Below, piece by piece: positions 8,241-18,100 of a stretch of 31,053 bases of DNA (within the stretch, counting starts at the first letter, position 1; each line of letters opens with the position of its first letter). Source of the DNA: a virus. Location: positions 1 to 31,053 of the IMG/VR virus record IMGVR_UViG_3300024346_007101; one strand, written 5' to 3'. The position numbers were made by a program, and so were the translations under genes. A model generated the notes under the pieces. The model was not told the origin of the DNA. It was given only the letters and a program-made list of their open reading frames with translations, and did no database searches.

Positions 8241-9920
8241 ATGTTTTCAATAGGGGTATCTTGTTATTATCACGATTCGTCTGTTTCTTTATTTAGAAAC
8301 GGACATTTAGTTTTTGCTTGTGAGGAAGAAAAATTCACAGGTATAAAACATGATAGTAATTTCCCATTTAAAGTTATTGAATATATAACGAAGGAATATA
8401 AATTAACCAAAGACAATGTTGAGGTGGTTTGTTTTTATGAGGACACTGAGTTAAAGAAAAAACGAGTGACCGAATACTCCAAAAAGAGATTCTTTAAGAA
8501 TCCGATATATTCAATTAAGAAATATTATAATTTCTCAAAGAATAAAAGACAGTTAGAAAAAATACTACCTAAGTTATCCAATAATGTGTTTTACTCAAAA
8601 CACCACCACTCACATCTTTACTACTCTGCGTTTAGTTCCCCATTTAAGGAATCTGCTGTGGTATCAATAGACGGTGTTGGTGAGTACGACACAACAACAA
8701 TTAGTTATTACGATGGTAAGTCTTTAGATGTTGAAACTGTCTCTTCTTACCCCCATTCAGTCGGTCTGTTTTACTCGGCAATGACATCATTCTTAGGTTT
8801 TAAACCAAATGAAGGTGAATACAAATTAATGGGTTTAAGTTCTTATGGTAAGAATACTGATCTTGTCAATAAACTTAATAAGTTAATAAAATTTGAAGAT
8901 GGTGAGATAGTTTGTCATTTAAAATATTTTAAATGGGATAAGTCAGATACTATAATGTACAATTACGAGTTATCGGAGTTGTTAGGTATGTTACCAAGAC
9001 TAACAGAAGAGAAAATTACCCAAAGACATAAAGACTTGGCATTTGCAATCCAAAAAGTGTATGAAAACGTATTTTTTGAGTTACTATCTTATGTTTATGA
9101 AAAATATGACACAGAAAACATCTGTTTAGGTGGTGGATGTGCATATAATGGTTTAGCTAATGGTAAGATTTACAAAGAAACAAAATTTAAACACTTATGG
9201 ATACCACCAGCACCTTCGGATGCGGGATCGTCGATCGGTGCAGTTATAAACTATCACACATCTAAAGGTAAGAAAGTTAGTATTCCAAAAACACCATTCT
9301 TAGGTCCGTCCTATAGGATTAATAGTAAGTTTAAAAAATCTTTAAAAGGTAGGACATTTATTTATTTAGATAAATTGGATGTCTTATTTACAATAGTGGC
9401 AAAAGAAATATTAAAAGGAAGTGTTGTTGGTTTTTTTAGGGATGAAATCGAATTTGGTTCAAGAGCATTAGGTAATAGATCGATTTTAGCGGATCCAACC
9501 AATCCTTACATGAAAAGGAGAATCAATGAGTTGGTTAAAAAAAGAGAAGGTTTCAGACCGTTTGCACCAATGGTAACAAAAGAAGGACAACATAATTTCT
9601 TTCACGTAGTAGAAGATGTACCATATATGAATCAAGTGGTTAGGGTTAAAGGTGATTATGTTGATGAATTAAGTGCTGTGACTCACGTAGATGGGACTTC
9701 AAGAATCCAAACGGTAGATAGATCAAATCCAATACACGGACTTTTAAGGGAGTGTGAAAAACTAAATGGGTACCCAATTCTCTTAAACACTTCATTTAAT
9801 ATAAAAGATAAGACTATGGTTCTAACACCTGAAGATGCATTAAAAACCTTTGATGAGGTGGATATTGATATTTTAGTTTTACAGAACTACATAATTTTTA
9901 AAAAGAAGAGGAATGTTTAA
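8241..9920 (+). CDS. Carbamoyltransferase (NodU/TobZ/HypF-type)
   Basis: The 559-residue length and domain order match the O-carbamoyltransferase family. The N-terminal TsaD-like domain starts with SCYYHDSSVSL (7-17), has the metal-binding HHHSH cluster at 121-125, SIDGVGEYDTTT (142-153), GGGCAYNGLANGK (297-309) and PAPSDAGSSIGA (323-334). The C-terminal domain (~350-559) has EFGSRALGNRSILADP (404-419) and REGFRPFAPMV (435-445), which form the carbamoyl-phosphate site in characterised members. All key blocks are intact. The enzyme forms a carbamoyl-adenylate from carbamoyl phosphate and ATP and passes it to a hydroxyl, often of a sugar. Next to an NDP-sugar dehydrogenase and glycosyltransferases the acceptor is probably a glycan (inference). 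Its end overlaps the start of the small downstream gene by 8 bases. Confidence 0.92.
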   Translation: MFSIGVSCYYHDSSVSLFRNGHLVFACEEEKFTGIKHDSNFPFKVIEYITKEYKLTKDNVEVVCFYEDTELKKKRVTEYSKKRFFKNPIYSIKKYYNFSKNKRQLEKILPKLSNNVFYSKHHHSHLYYSAFSSPFKESAVVSIDGVGEYDTTTISYYDGKSLDVETVSSYPHSVGLFYSAMTSFLGFKPNEGEYKLMGLSSYGKNTDLVNKLNKLIKFEDGEIVCHLKYFKWDKSDTIMYNYELSELLGMLPRLTEEKITQRHKDLAFAIQKVYENVFFELLSYVYEKYDTENICLGGGCAYNGLANGKIYKETKFKHLWIPPAPSDAGSSIGAVINYHTSKGKKVSIPKTPFLGPSYRINSKFKKSLKGRTFIYLDKLDVLFTIVAKEILKGSVVGFFRDEIEFGSRALGNRSILADPTNPYMKRRINELVKKREGFRPFAPMVTKEGQHNFFHVVEDVPYMNQVVRVKGDYVDELSAVTHVDGTSRIQTVDRSNPIHGLLRECEKLNGYPILLNTSFNIKDKTMVLTPEDALKTFDEVDIDILVLQNYIIFKKKRNV

Positions 9921-10032
9921 AAAAATACTTAAGTGGTTCAAGGATCGCAAGGAATCAAAGGAAAGAGAGAGAAATTTTAATAAAAAGATCGAGGAGATGA
10001 AAAAACGAGATCCGTTCACATATAAACATTAA
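9913..10032 (+). CDS. Small basic protein of 39 residues, function unknown
   Basis: This frame fills the only space between the carbamoyltransferase and the next gene: ATG at 9913 lies 8 bases inside the upstream gene and TAA at 10030-10032 sits one base before the next ATG. The product begins MFKKILKWFKDRK, is strongly charged (Lys/Arg/Glu-rich, helical) and ends KKRDPFTYKH. The tight fit on both sides, the same style of overlap as its neighbours and the amphipathic start argue for a real gene. Small marine phage proteins with a similar basic helix and a KRDPF.Y end come to mind, but this is memory and not a search result. No function can be assigned; it could bind nucleic acid, membrane or a partner enzyme. 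Confidence 0.6.
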   Translation: MFKKILKWFKDRKESKERERNFNKKIEEMKKRDPFTYKH

Positions 10033-10033
10033 T

Positions 10034-11260
10034 ATGAAGGTAATTCACACATATGTTGATAAAGGGGGTGTGGTGTGGAAAGAACTACTCTACACTCAAT
10101 ATCTTAGTGCGGTTCTTGCAAAGAAACACTACGGTAATATATCTTTTTATGGTGATGTTGAAGAATGTAAACAGATTAGTGATTTAGGTTTACCTTATGA
10201 TGAGGTAAATAATAAAATAGTAAAGAGGGAAGACACTAAAACGTGGAGTATACCTAAATTGAAAGTTTACGAATCGTTAGACGAACCCTTTTTACATATA
10301 GACACCGACACACTACTTTTCAATAAAATCGTTTTTGAAACCTACGAACAGGACTATCTTTTTAGTCATATTGACATGCACACACCATCGGATTTGTCTA
10401 AGGATAAATTAGTCAGTCAACTCTATAAGTATTACTCTAACCCACCATATGAAAATGTTAAGAAGAGTGATGGTGGTCATAATTACTTCTATTTTAATAA
10501 AACGTATTCAAAATTATTCTTTGATTTGATACTGTCAGAAGAAAACAAAGAAAAATTATTTGATTCGTATGGTTCTTTTGAGACAATACCAAATATGAAT
10601 ATTGTTTACGTTAAAAATTATAAGACATTTTCTAAAGTTTGCCGAGATTCAATGGATCACTATTATAAACATAAAAAAAGCATTGATAACGAGGAATACG
10701 GTTCTTGTTATATAGAACAACTAATTTTACACTTAAATTTAAGGATTGAGGATAAAAAGTATCGAAAATCCTCTAAAAAAGACAACCATACAATATTCAA
10801 CGGTATACCTACAACACAGGTGGACTCACACAACAATATACCCAACATTAAAGAAGTAAAATTTCCATTTAGGTTAGATAACATTAAAGGAAAACATTTT
10901 AATTATGGTGGTGGTGAGGTAATAACCAAACTTTCAAAATTAAAAGGTTATAATGAATTATCTAAGAAGAAAAGAGTGGATAAAATTATAATTAATAATA
11001 AGGAAGATATTTTGAATTTTTTTAAACAAGAATTTAATGGATTCTTTCATGTGACATATATGAAATGGTACGATATCATTCAAGCATATATAATACACAA
11101 ATTAAGGGAGGAAATTGGTGATGATAAGGTTAGGGAGATCCATAGTTATTTTAAAACAAAACATATTGAACTAAACTTACCAATTGTTTCGGGGGGTGAG
11201 AAATTGTACGAGGAATTGACTGGGTTTAAGTTTGACATTACAAAAAAAAGTATAATATGA
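10034..11260 (+). CDS. Putative GT-A glycosyltransferase with DxD motif
   Basis: 408 residues with a soluble profile. HIDTDTLL at 88-95 follows EPFLHID and is the DxD-type metal/nucleotide-sugar site found in GT-A glycosyltransferases; the preceding SIPKLKVYESL (72-82) is typical of the region just before that strand. Proteins labelled DUF6734 in Bacteroidota have this kind of 'W..K...Y.....P..HID.D' start, and I think this belongs there, at moderate confidence. The later half (GGHNYFYFNK at 149-158, then a long region rich in Lys/Asn) is not recognised. It starts one base after the stop of the small gene and its stop overlaps the next start (ATGA). It probably adds another sugar in the cassette. 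Confidence 0.6.
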   Translation: MKVIHTYVDKGGVVWKELLYTQYLSAVLAKKHYGNISFYGDVEECKQISDLGLPYDEVNNKIVKREDTKTWSIPKLKVYESLDEPFLHIDTDTLLFNKIVFETYEQDYLFSHIDMHTPSDLSKDKLVSQLYKYYSNPPYENVKKSDGGHNYFYFNKTYSKLFFDLILSEENKEKLFDSYGSFETIPNMNIVYVKNYKTFSKVCRDSMDHYYKHKKSIDNEEYGSCYIEQLILHLNLRIEDKKYRKSSKKDNHTIFNGIPTTQVDSHNNIPNIKEVKFPFRLDNIKGKHFNYGGGEVITKLSKLKGYNELSKKKRVDKIIINNKEDILNFFKQEFNGFFHVTYMKWYDIIQAYIIHKLREEIGDDKVREIHSYFKTKHIELNLPIVSGGEKLYEELTGFKFDITKKSII

Positions 11261-12021
11261 AAAAAATAATTGTTTCAGGATGTAGTTTTACTTTTGAAGA
11301 TTGGAATTGGCCAAAATATTTAATTAAACATTTAAATGTACCCACACGAGATTTAATTAATGTCGGTATGGCATCACAAGGTAATGGACTAATATCAAAA
11401 AAATTAATTTATGCGGTCAATAAAGAATTAGAGAATACAGATTCTAAAGACATGTTGGTCGGTGTGATGTGGAGTGGGATTGATAGGGTTGACTTTCATA
11501 GTGAAAATAATTACAGTAGTGAAAATTGGGGTAATAACGGACACGTTAGTAATATTCAAAACCCAACTAAGGTTGCCAAAGATAGAAAATGGTACTTTAT
11601 AAATCCAGGTTGGAACACTTTGAACGATCCACACCCACTAATGGAGTCGTACTATAGATATTTCCATTCTGACATTGGTATGTTACTTAGTACCATTCAA
11701 TCCATCTTATTAGTTCAATGGTATCTTAAAGAGAAGGGGGTTAAATATTTTATGACAACCTATCTTGATATTTTTGGTGGTTACCCCAAAGAATTAATGG
11801 AATCTGAGGAGATAAAATATATGTTTAATTTAATTGATCATGACAGATTCTTACCTGTTAGTGGTTGTTACGAATATTTACGAGATAATTTTCCTGAGGG
11901 GATACCAAGTGGAAAAGACGGAAACCATCCTTATGAATTGGGTCACCAATATTTCACAGAAAACATAATACTACCTTTCTTAGGTGAAACACAGTCTAAC
12001 ACTAAAAAACCACTCATATAG
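11257..12021 (+). CDS. SGNH/GDSL-like hydrolase
   Basis: 254 residues. Block I of the SGNH family is VSGCSFT (6-12) with the probable nucleophile Ser10. Block II is NVGMASQGNG near residue 35-44 with the oxyanion glycine, and VMWSGIDR lies where the GxND block is usually found. Block V is D221-GN-H224-P, the Asp-His pair completing the triad. The family removes acyl groups from sugars or lipids; in a glycan cassette an O-acetyl esterase (or, in some relatives, a transferase) fits best. There is no signal peptide, so it acts in the cytoplasm or on the virion. It is the last gene of the cassette; a 94-base gap separates it from the fibre gene. Confidence 0.72.
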   Translation: MKKIIVSGCSFTFEDWNWPKYLIKHLNVPTRDLINVGMASQGNGLISKKLIYAVNKELENTDSKDMLVGVMWSGIDRVDFHSENNYSSENWGNNGHVSNIQNPTKVAKDRKWYFINPGWNTLNDPHPLMESYYRYFHSDIGMLLSTIQSILLVQWYLKEKGVKYFMTTYLDIFGGYPKELMESEEIKYMFNLIDHDRFLPVSGCYEYLRDNFPEGIPSGKDGNHPYELGHQYFTENIILPFLGETQSNTKKPLI

Positions 12022-12115
12022 AAGTAAATCTTACAATCATTAAAGAAATACAACATTAAACACACATACTATTGAAATCCAAAGTATTTATTTAGTAAAC
12101 AAAAACACGTTATAG
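12022..12115 (+). promoter_or_regulatory. 94-base intergenic leader before the fibre gene; possible promoter, none clear
   Basis: This is one of the few real gaps in the window and separates the sugar cassette from the tail-fibre gene. It is very AT-rich. A TTGAAA at 12073-12078 is followed 16-18 bases on only by weak TAAACA-like sequence, and TATTTATTTAG at 12085-12095 is not positioned for a good -10/-35 pair. I see no hairpin with a T-run that would make a terminator, and no Shine-Dalgarno before the ATG at 12116. A promoter here is expected from the layout but not shown by the bases. Confidence 0.2.
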
Positions 12116-15100
12116 ATGAATATATTTGATCCACACATTACGGGTTCCCTGTCCGTTTCCGCATCAGCACATATCGAGGGTGACTTAACAGTATTAGGAA
12201 CTATTCGAGGGGACGCACAAATAACGGGTGAAGTGGATAGTGCAATTAGTGCTTCACACGCAGCATCCTACTTACTTACTTCAAGTTTTGAAGGGGTTAG
12301 TGGTTCTTTTGCAATCACAGGAAGTAATAATTTTAAGGGTGATCAAACCATTAGTGGTTCTTTATTACCTGAAGGTACTTTAGTACATGATATAGGTAGT
12401 GAATCTCAGAGATGGAATGATATCTATTTAGCTGGTAGTACTATTGATATTGGGGGTACTAAGATAAGTAAAAATGATGACGGTGATGTGCAATTTCATG
12501 ATAGTGGGAATACATTAAAAAAGATAATTGCATCTGAGATTCAAATTGGTCATGGTAATAACAGAAAAACACTTAAAGTATCAAACGGGAGATTTAAATT
12601 AACAGGATTAGAGGATATTGAAGAAGGTCTTTCTAACCTATCGGGATCATTTACGGGTTCTTTTGTGGGTGATGGATCACAACTTATTAACGTCCCTGCT
12701 TCAGGAGTAACAGGTCTAAGTTTGGATAGTATCTCAAATGGGAGTAACTCTCTTACGATGGGGGAAACGGTTTTAGTGAGTAATGTTTCAATTTTACCTA
12801 ACATTACCGATACAATAGATTTGGGTTCACCTGATAAACAATGGAGAGACTTATTTCTATCTTCGGGATCACTTTATATAAATGGACAACAAGTTTTATC
12901 AACAACAGGTGATGAACTTAGAATTACAACCGATACGGGAGAATCAATTAAAATAATTGAGACTTCAACGGATACAATAACATTACAAACCGAAGATGGT
13001 GACATTACGTTAACAGCTTCAGGTAATGGTAATATTGAATTAGACGCACCAATACAAATAGGTGCGGGAAATAAAATACTATCTTCTGACGGTAATGAAA
13101 TACAATTTGGTAATGGTTTATCAGTCACAGGTAGTGTAGTTTTAACAGGTACGGTTGACGGTGTTGACATTGCAGGATTAAACACTACATTCAATTCATT
13201 TACATCTTCCACTAATGGGGCAATTAATGTAGAATCTTTACGAATTAATAGTTTAGAAGAATTCACGGCAAGTATTGATGATACATATGCAACCGATACA
13301 GACGTAACAACATTACGTACTGATTTAAACACATACACATCATCTAATGACACAACAAACACAAATCAAGATGATAGGTTAGATAGTTTAGAAACTAAAA
13401 CAGGAAGTTTAGATAGTGCAGATACAGAACAAAAGGGTAGGTTAGATTCTATTGAAAACTTTACCTCGTCGGTCGATGGTCAGGTTAGATCTGACTTTAA
13501 TACATATACAGCATCAAACGATAGTAATATATCGACATTAAATACACACAAAACAACAGTTGAAGGTGGTTTAGAATTTACAGGTTCAAATGTTACCATC
13601 AAAGGTAATCTTTTAGTAAAAGGAACAGAAACAAGAGTTAACTCAACGACAGTTGATCTTGACGACAATATAATTTCACTTAATGGTACAGGAGCATCAG
13701 ATGCGGGTATTGAAGTGAGAGATGTTACATCACCTGGTATTTTATCGGGGTCCTTATTATGGGATGGTGTAACTAACTATTGGAAAGGTGGAACTAAGGG
13801 TAATGAAGAAAGACTTTTAGATAATTCCGACCTTGTCTCCCTTGACGGTAGGTTAGACTCTATTGAAACGACAACATCATCTTTCGATGGTAGATTAGAT
13901 TCATTAGAAACCACAACAGGTAGTTTAAAAAGTCAAGTAAGTTCTTTGGAAGGGTTTACCGCAAGTATTGACGATACATATGCAAGTGATAGTGATGTTA
14001 CAACATTACGTACCGACCTTAACACATATACCTCATCAAATGATACTAATATAAACACATTAGATGGTAGATTAGATTCATTAGAAACTGAAAGTGGTAG
14101 TGTAAAAGGTAGATTAGAACATATTGAAATTGCAACTGGTAGTTTATCAAGTGACATAAGTACTTTAGATGGTAGATTAGATAGTGTAGAAACTAAGACA
14201 GGAAGTTTATCAAGTGACATAAGTACTTTAGATGGTAGAGTTGACACAATTGAATCACAAACAGGAAGTTACCAAGATGGATATGACTATTCACAAATAG
14301 GTCACTTACCACTAAGTGGGGGGTCAGGTGTAGGTCAGGCAATGACTGGTAATCTACATATCCAAAATGGAGGTCCAAAAATATATTTAAAAGATACCAC
14401 AGATGATGATGACCAAGCAATATATTTCCAAAATAATGCGGGTACCACAGAATACATAATATCCACACAGGATTTTACTTCTGGTGGTCTTGCTGACGGT
14501 ATGTTTATTGGTTCCGTTAGTGGTGATGAATTGGGGTTAGTAACCAACAACACTACCGCCTTATACATAGATACCTCACAAAATTCAACTTTTTCAGGTC
14601 ATATAATTCCAAAGACAGATGCAACACAGGATTTAGGTACTACAAACTCTTTAGACTTTAGAACTCTATATGTTAGAAATATCGACATATTCAACCAAAG
14701 AGTTAATATTAGTTCCACTGGTACAATAGCTACGTTCTCAGATCACACTTCAGTGGGAGATGGGATTCAGTTTAATCATTTAGGGACAGAAATATTACGA
14801 CTTGGGAATGGTAGTAGTACAACAGCGACCTTTGCAGGTACTATCGTAGCGTCAGGTTACAACGATGGTAATTGGAATACGGCTTACGGATGGGGTGACC
14901 ATTCGACCGAAGGGTATATTAAATCATTTACAGATACGAACGAATTTGTTAGTGGAGTAACATTCAACAGTGCTGATGGTGTATTAACATTCACAAGAAA
15001 TAATGGGGGTGACACTTTCACGGTTGATATTGATGGGAGATATTCATTATTAAATCACGTACATACATTTGCATCGTTAACAAGTAAACCAACTACGTTA

Positions 15101-18100
15101 AGTGGTTACGGAATTACGGACGCCGCGACATCTACACAAGGGTCTAATGCCGACACCGCATTTGGATGGGGTAACCATGCAAGTGTTGGGTATATAACAG
15201 GATTTACAAATACAAATGAATTTGTTAGTGGTGCTACTTTTAATAGTGGTAATGGTGTAATAACATTCACAAGAAATAATGGTGGTGATACGTTTACTGT
15301 TGATATAGATGGTAGACATGTATTTAAAACTGGTGACACCATGACGGGTACCTTAATCGTACCGACGTTACAAATAGGTAATGCGACGTTTAGTCGAAGT
15401 GGTGATCAAAATCACGTACATTTTGTTGGTACAGCATTAATACCAAACACATCAACCACATCCTCTAACTCAAATATGGGTACATCCACATATAGATGGA
15501 AAGGTGTTTATGGTGGTCTTGGTGATTTTAGTGGTATTGTAACTGCATCAGGTGGTAATTCAGGAAATTGGAACACCGCATATGGATGGGGAGATCATTC
15601 AACTGAAGGATACTTAACGGCTCACCCTACAGTAGTGGCATCGGCGTCTTCAAACAATGGTGGAAGAACATACATTCAAGATATCTTATTAGATGGTTTC
15701 GGACATATTACAGGAATAACAACGGCTACTGAAACAGTTGTCGATACGAACAATTTCGTAACAGGACATACTTGGAATTCAACTACGGGTGTATTAACAA
15801 CAACCTTAAATGATGGATCAACAACAAACGTCAACTTAGTTAATACACTAAGTGATGTTACAGTAACAGGTGGAACATATGCATCAGGAACACAAATATT
15901 AACATTAACAAAAAATGATGGTAGTACTGTAGATGTCTCAGGTTTTGCAATTGACACCGATGTTAATTGGTACACTACAGGAAGTACATTTAACAGTACT
16001 AATGGTGTTATTACATTTACAAGAAGTGACGGTGGAACATACACTGTTGATATTGATGGTAGATATCTTACAAGTTATACTGAAACAGATACGTTAGGTA
16101 GTGTAACCGATAGGGGATCAACTACCACTAATGGTATTACAGTTGGTGAATTAACAACAACAAAAATATCAACATCAACAGATAGTAATCTATATCTATA
16201 TCCAACAGGTAATGGTCATTTATATTTAGGTGACTCGGGTAACGGTATGAATATGTACCACTACAGTCAACAGAACAATGGTAAATACACAACCTTCACA
16301 CATAATGGTACATATTATAGAATAAGTCCAACAGCAACATCGGGTTTAGAAATAACATCAAACACAAGAATTACAGGGACATTAACCGCATCAGGTTACA
16401 ACGATGCTAATTGGAACACGGCTTACGGATGGGGTAATCACGCAAGTGCTGGTTATATATCTTCATTTACAGATACAAATGAATTCGTAACAGGAGCTAC
16501 TTTTAATACTGGTAACGGTATTATTACATTTACAAGAAACAATGGTGGTGATACATTTACTGTTGATATTGATGGTAGATTCTTAGATACAAGAGCACAA
16601 GTGCACAGTGAATTATATAGTTCGGGTGGTGACGCTAATGATTATACGGAATTTGGTATATATAGAAATTACGGATCTAACGGACCTATCGTTGGTCACA
16701 ATACAATATTACATGTATCTCAAACAGACGGTAATTATGGTTTCCAATTAGGGGGGTCAACAGTAGTTAATGGTGACGGATTATACTTTAGGAATTTTGC
16801 GGGTACTGACACAATAACGGGATCAACGTGGTATCACATCGCAACAAGAGATTGGGTTGGTGATCAAAATTACGTAACCACAACAGGATATAATAACGGT
16901 AATTGGGATACGGCATATGGATGGGGTAATCACGCAAGTGCTGGTTATGCATCATCTTCACACACACATAGTGCGGCGGATATTACAAGTGGTAAACTAT
17001 CTAATGATAGACTTAATTGGAATGTGAACGATAATTTTTCAGGTACATATTCTTTATTATGGAATGCGTCTGATTCTTTATACACCGCAGCTTGGTTACA
17101 AGTTAGGGGAAGTGACGACACACTTTTAACTAAAAATATTGTTGCTAACGGAAGTGTTACTGGTACTAACCTAATGGTTTCTAATTGGAATACGGCATAT
17201 GGATGGGGAGATCATTCAACAGAAGGATATATTAAATCATTCACAAATACAAATGAATTTGTAACGGGAGCTACTTTTAATAGTGGTAATGGTATTGTTA
17301 CATTCACAAGAAACAATGGTGGTGATACATTTAATGTCGACATTGATGGTAGATTCTCATTATCATCACATAATCATGATGGTGATTATATACAGGATGG
17401 TGGATCTTCGGCAATCGGAGATATTAACACAATTGGTACAGAATCTATAAAACATAGATGGAATAATTCAACAGTTGGGAGACCAGCATCATCACAAACT
17501 AATGAGTATGGTACGGTTACTACATTAACATACGATAGTCTATGGGCAACACAAATTGCATGGGATATCCATGATAGTAATTTATACGGAAGAACTCTCG
17601 ACGTGACTAATAACACGGGAACGTGGTCTAAGTTTTTTACGGATAGTAATTTTACTGATAATTCAACTAATTGGGATACCGCATACGGATGGGGTAACCA
17701 TGCAAGTGCTGGTTACTTAACAACATTCTCAGAAAGTGATACATTAGCAACTGTAACATCAAGAGGTTCGATAAGTAATAGTCAAATTACTTTAGGTAGT
17801 GGGGGAGCATGGACACCACTAACAATTAATAAGTCTTCCAATGAAGGTACCGCAAACGCGGGTGTGGCAATCGCACTTGATGGTACGGATTACAGTGAAT
17901 ATGGGTACAGATTTAAAGCGAATGGTTCTAACTATTACCAAGTTTTATATGATGGATCAACAATTAATTGGAAACATTATAATAGTGGATACATTAGTAA
18001 AATGTCACTTACCAACACAGGTAATTTAACTTTAGTTGGTACATTAACAGCATCAGGATATAATGATAGTAATTGGAACACCGCATACGGATGGGGTAAC

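Noticed and set aside
9913-10032. The 39-residue protein as a radical SAM precursor peptide
   Set aside because: It has no cysteine, no leader/core layout and lies six genes away from the nearest radical SAM gene.
2-12021. Bacterial capsule or O-antigen locus instead of a phage cassette
   Set aside because: There is no flippase, polymerase, Wzz or initiating transferase, and the block runs directly into a phage fibre gene on the same strand. It remains possible in part.
12085-12095. T4-like late promoter at TATTTATTTAG before the fibre gene
   Set aside because: The late motif TATAAATA appears only loosely and on the wrong strand, and no similar site precedes the other genes.
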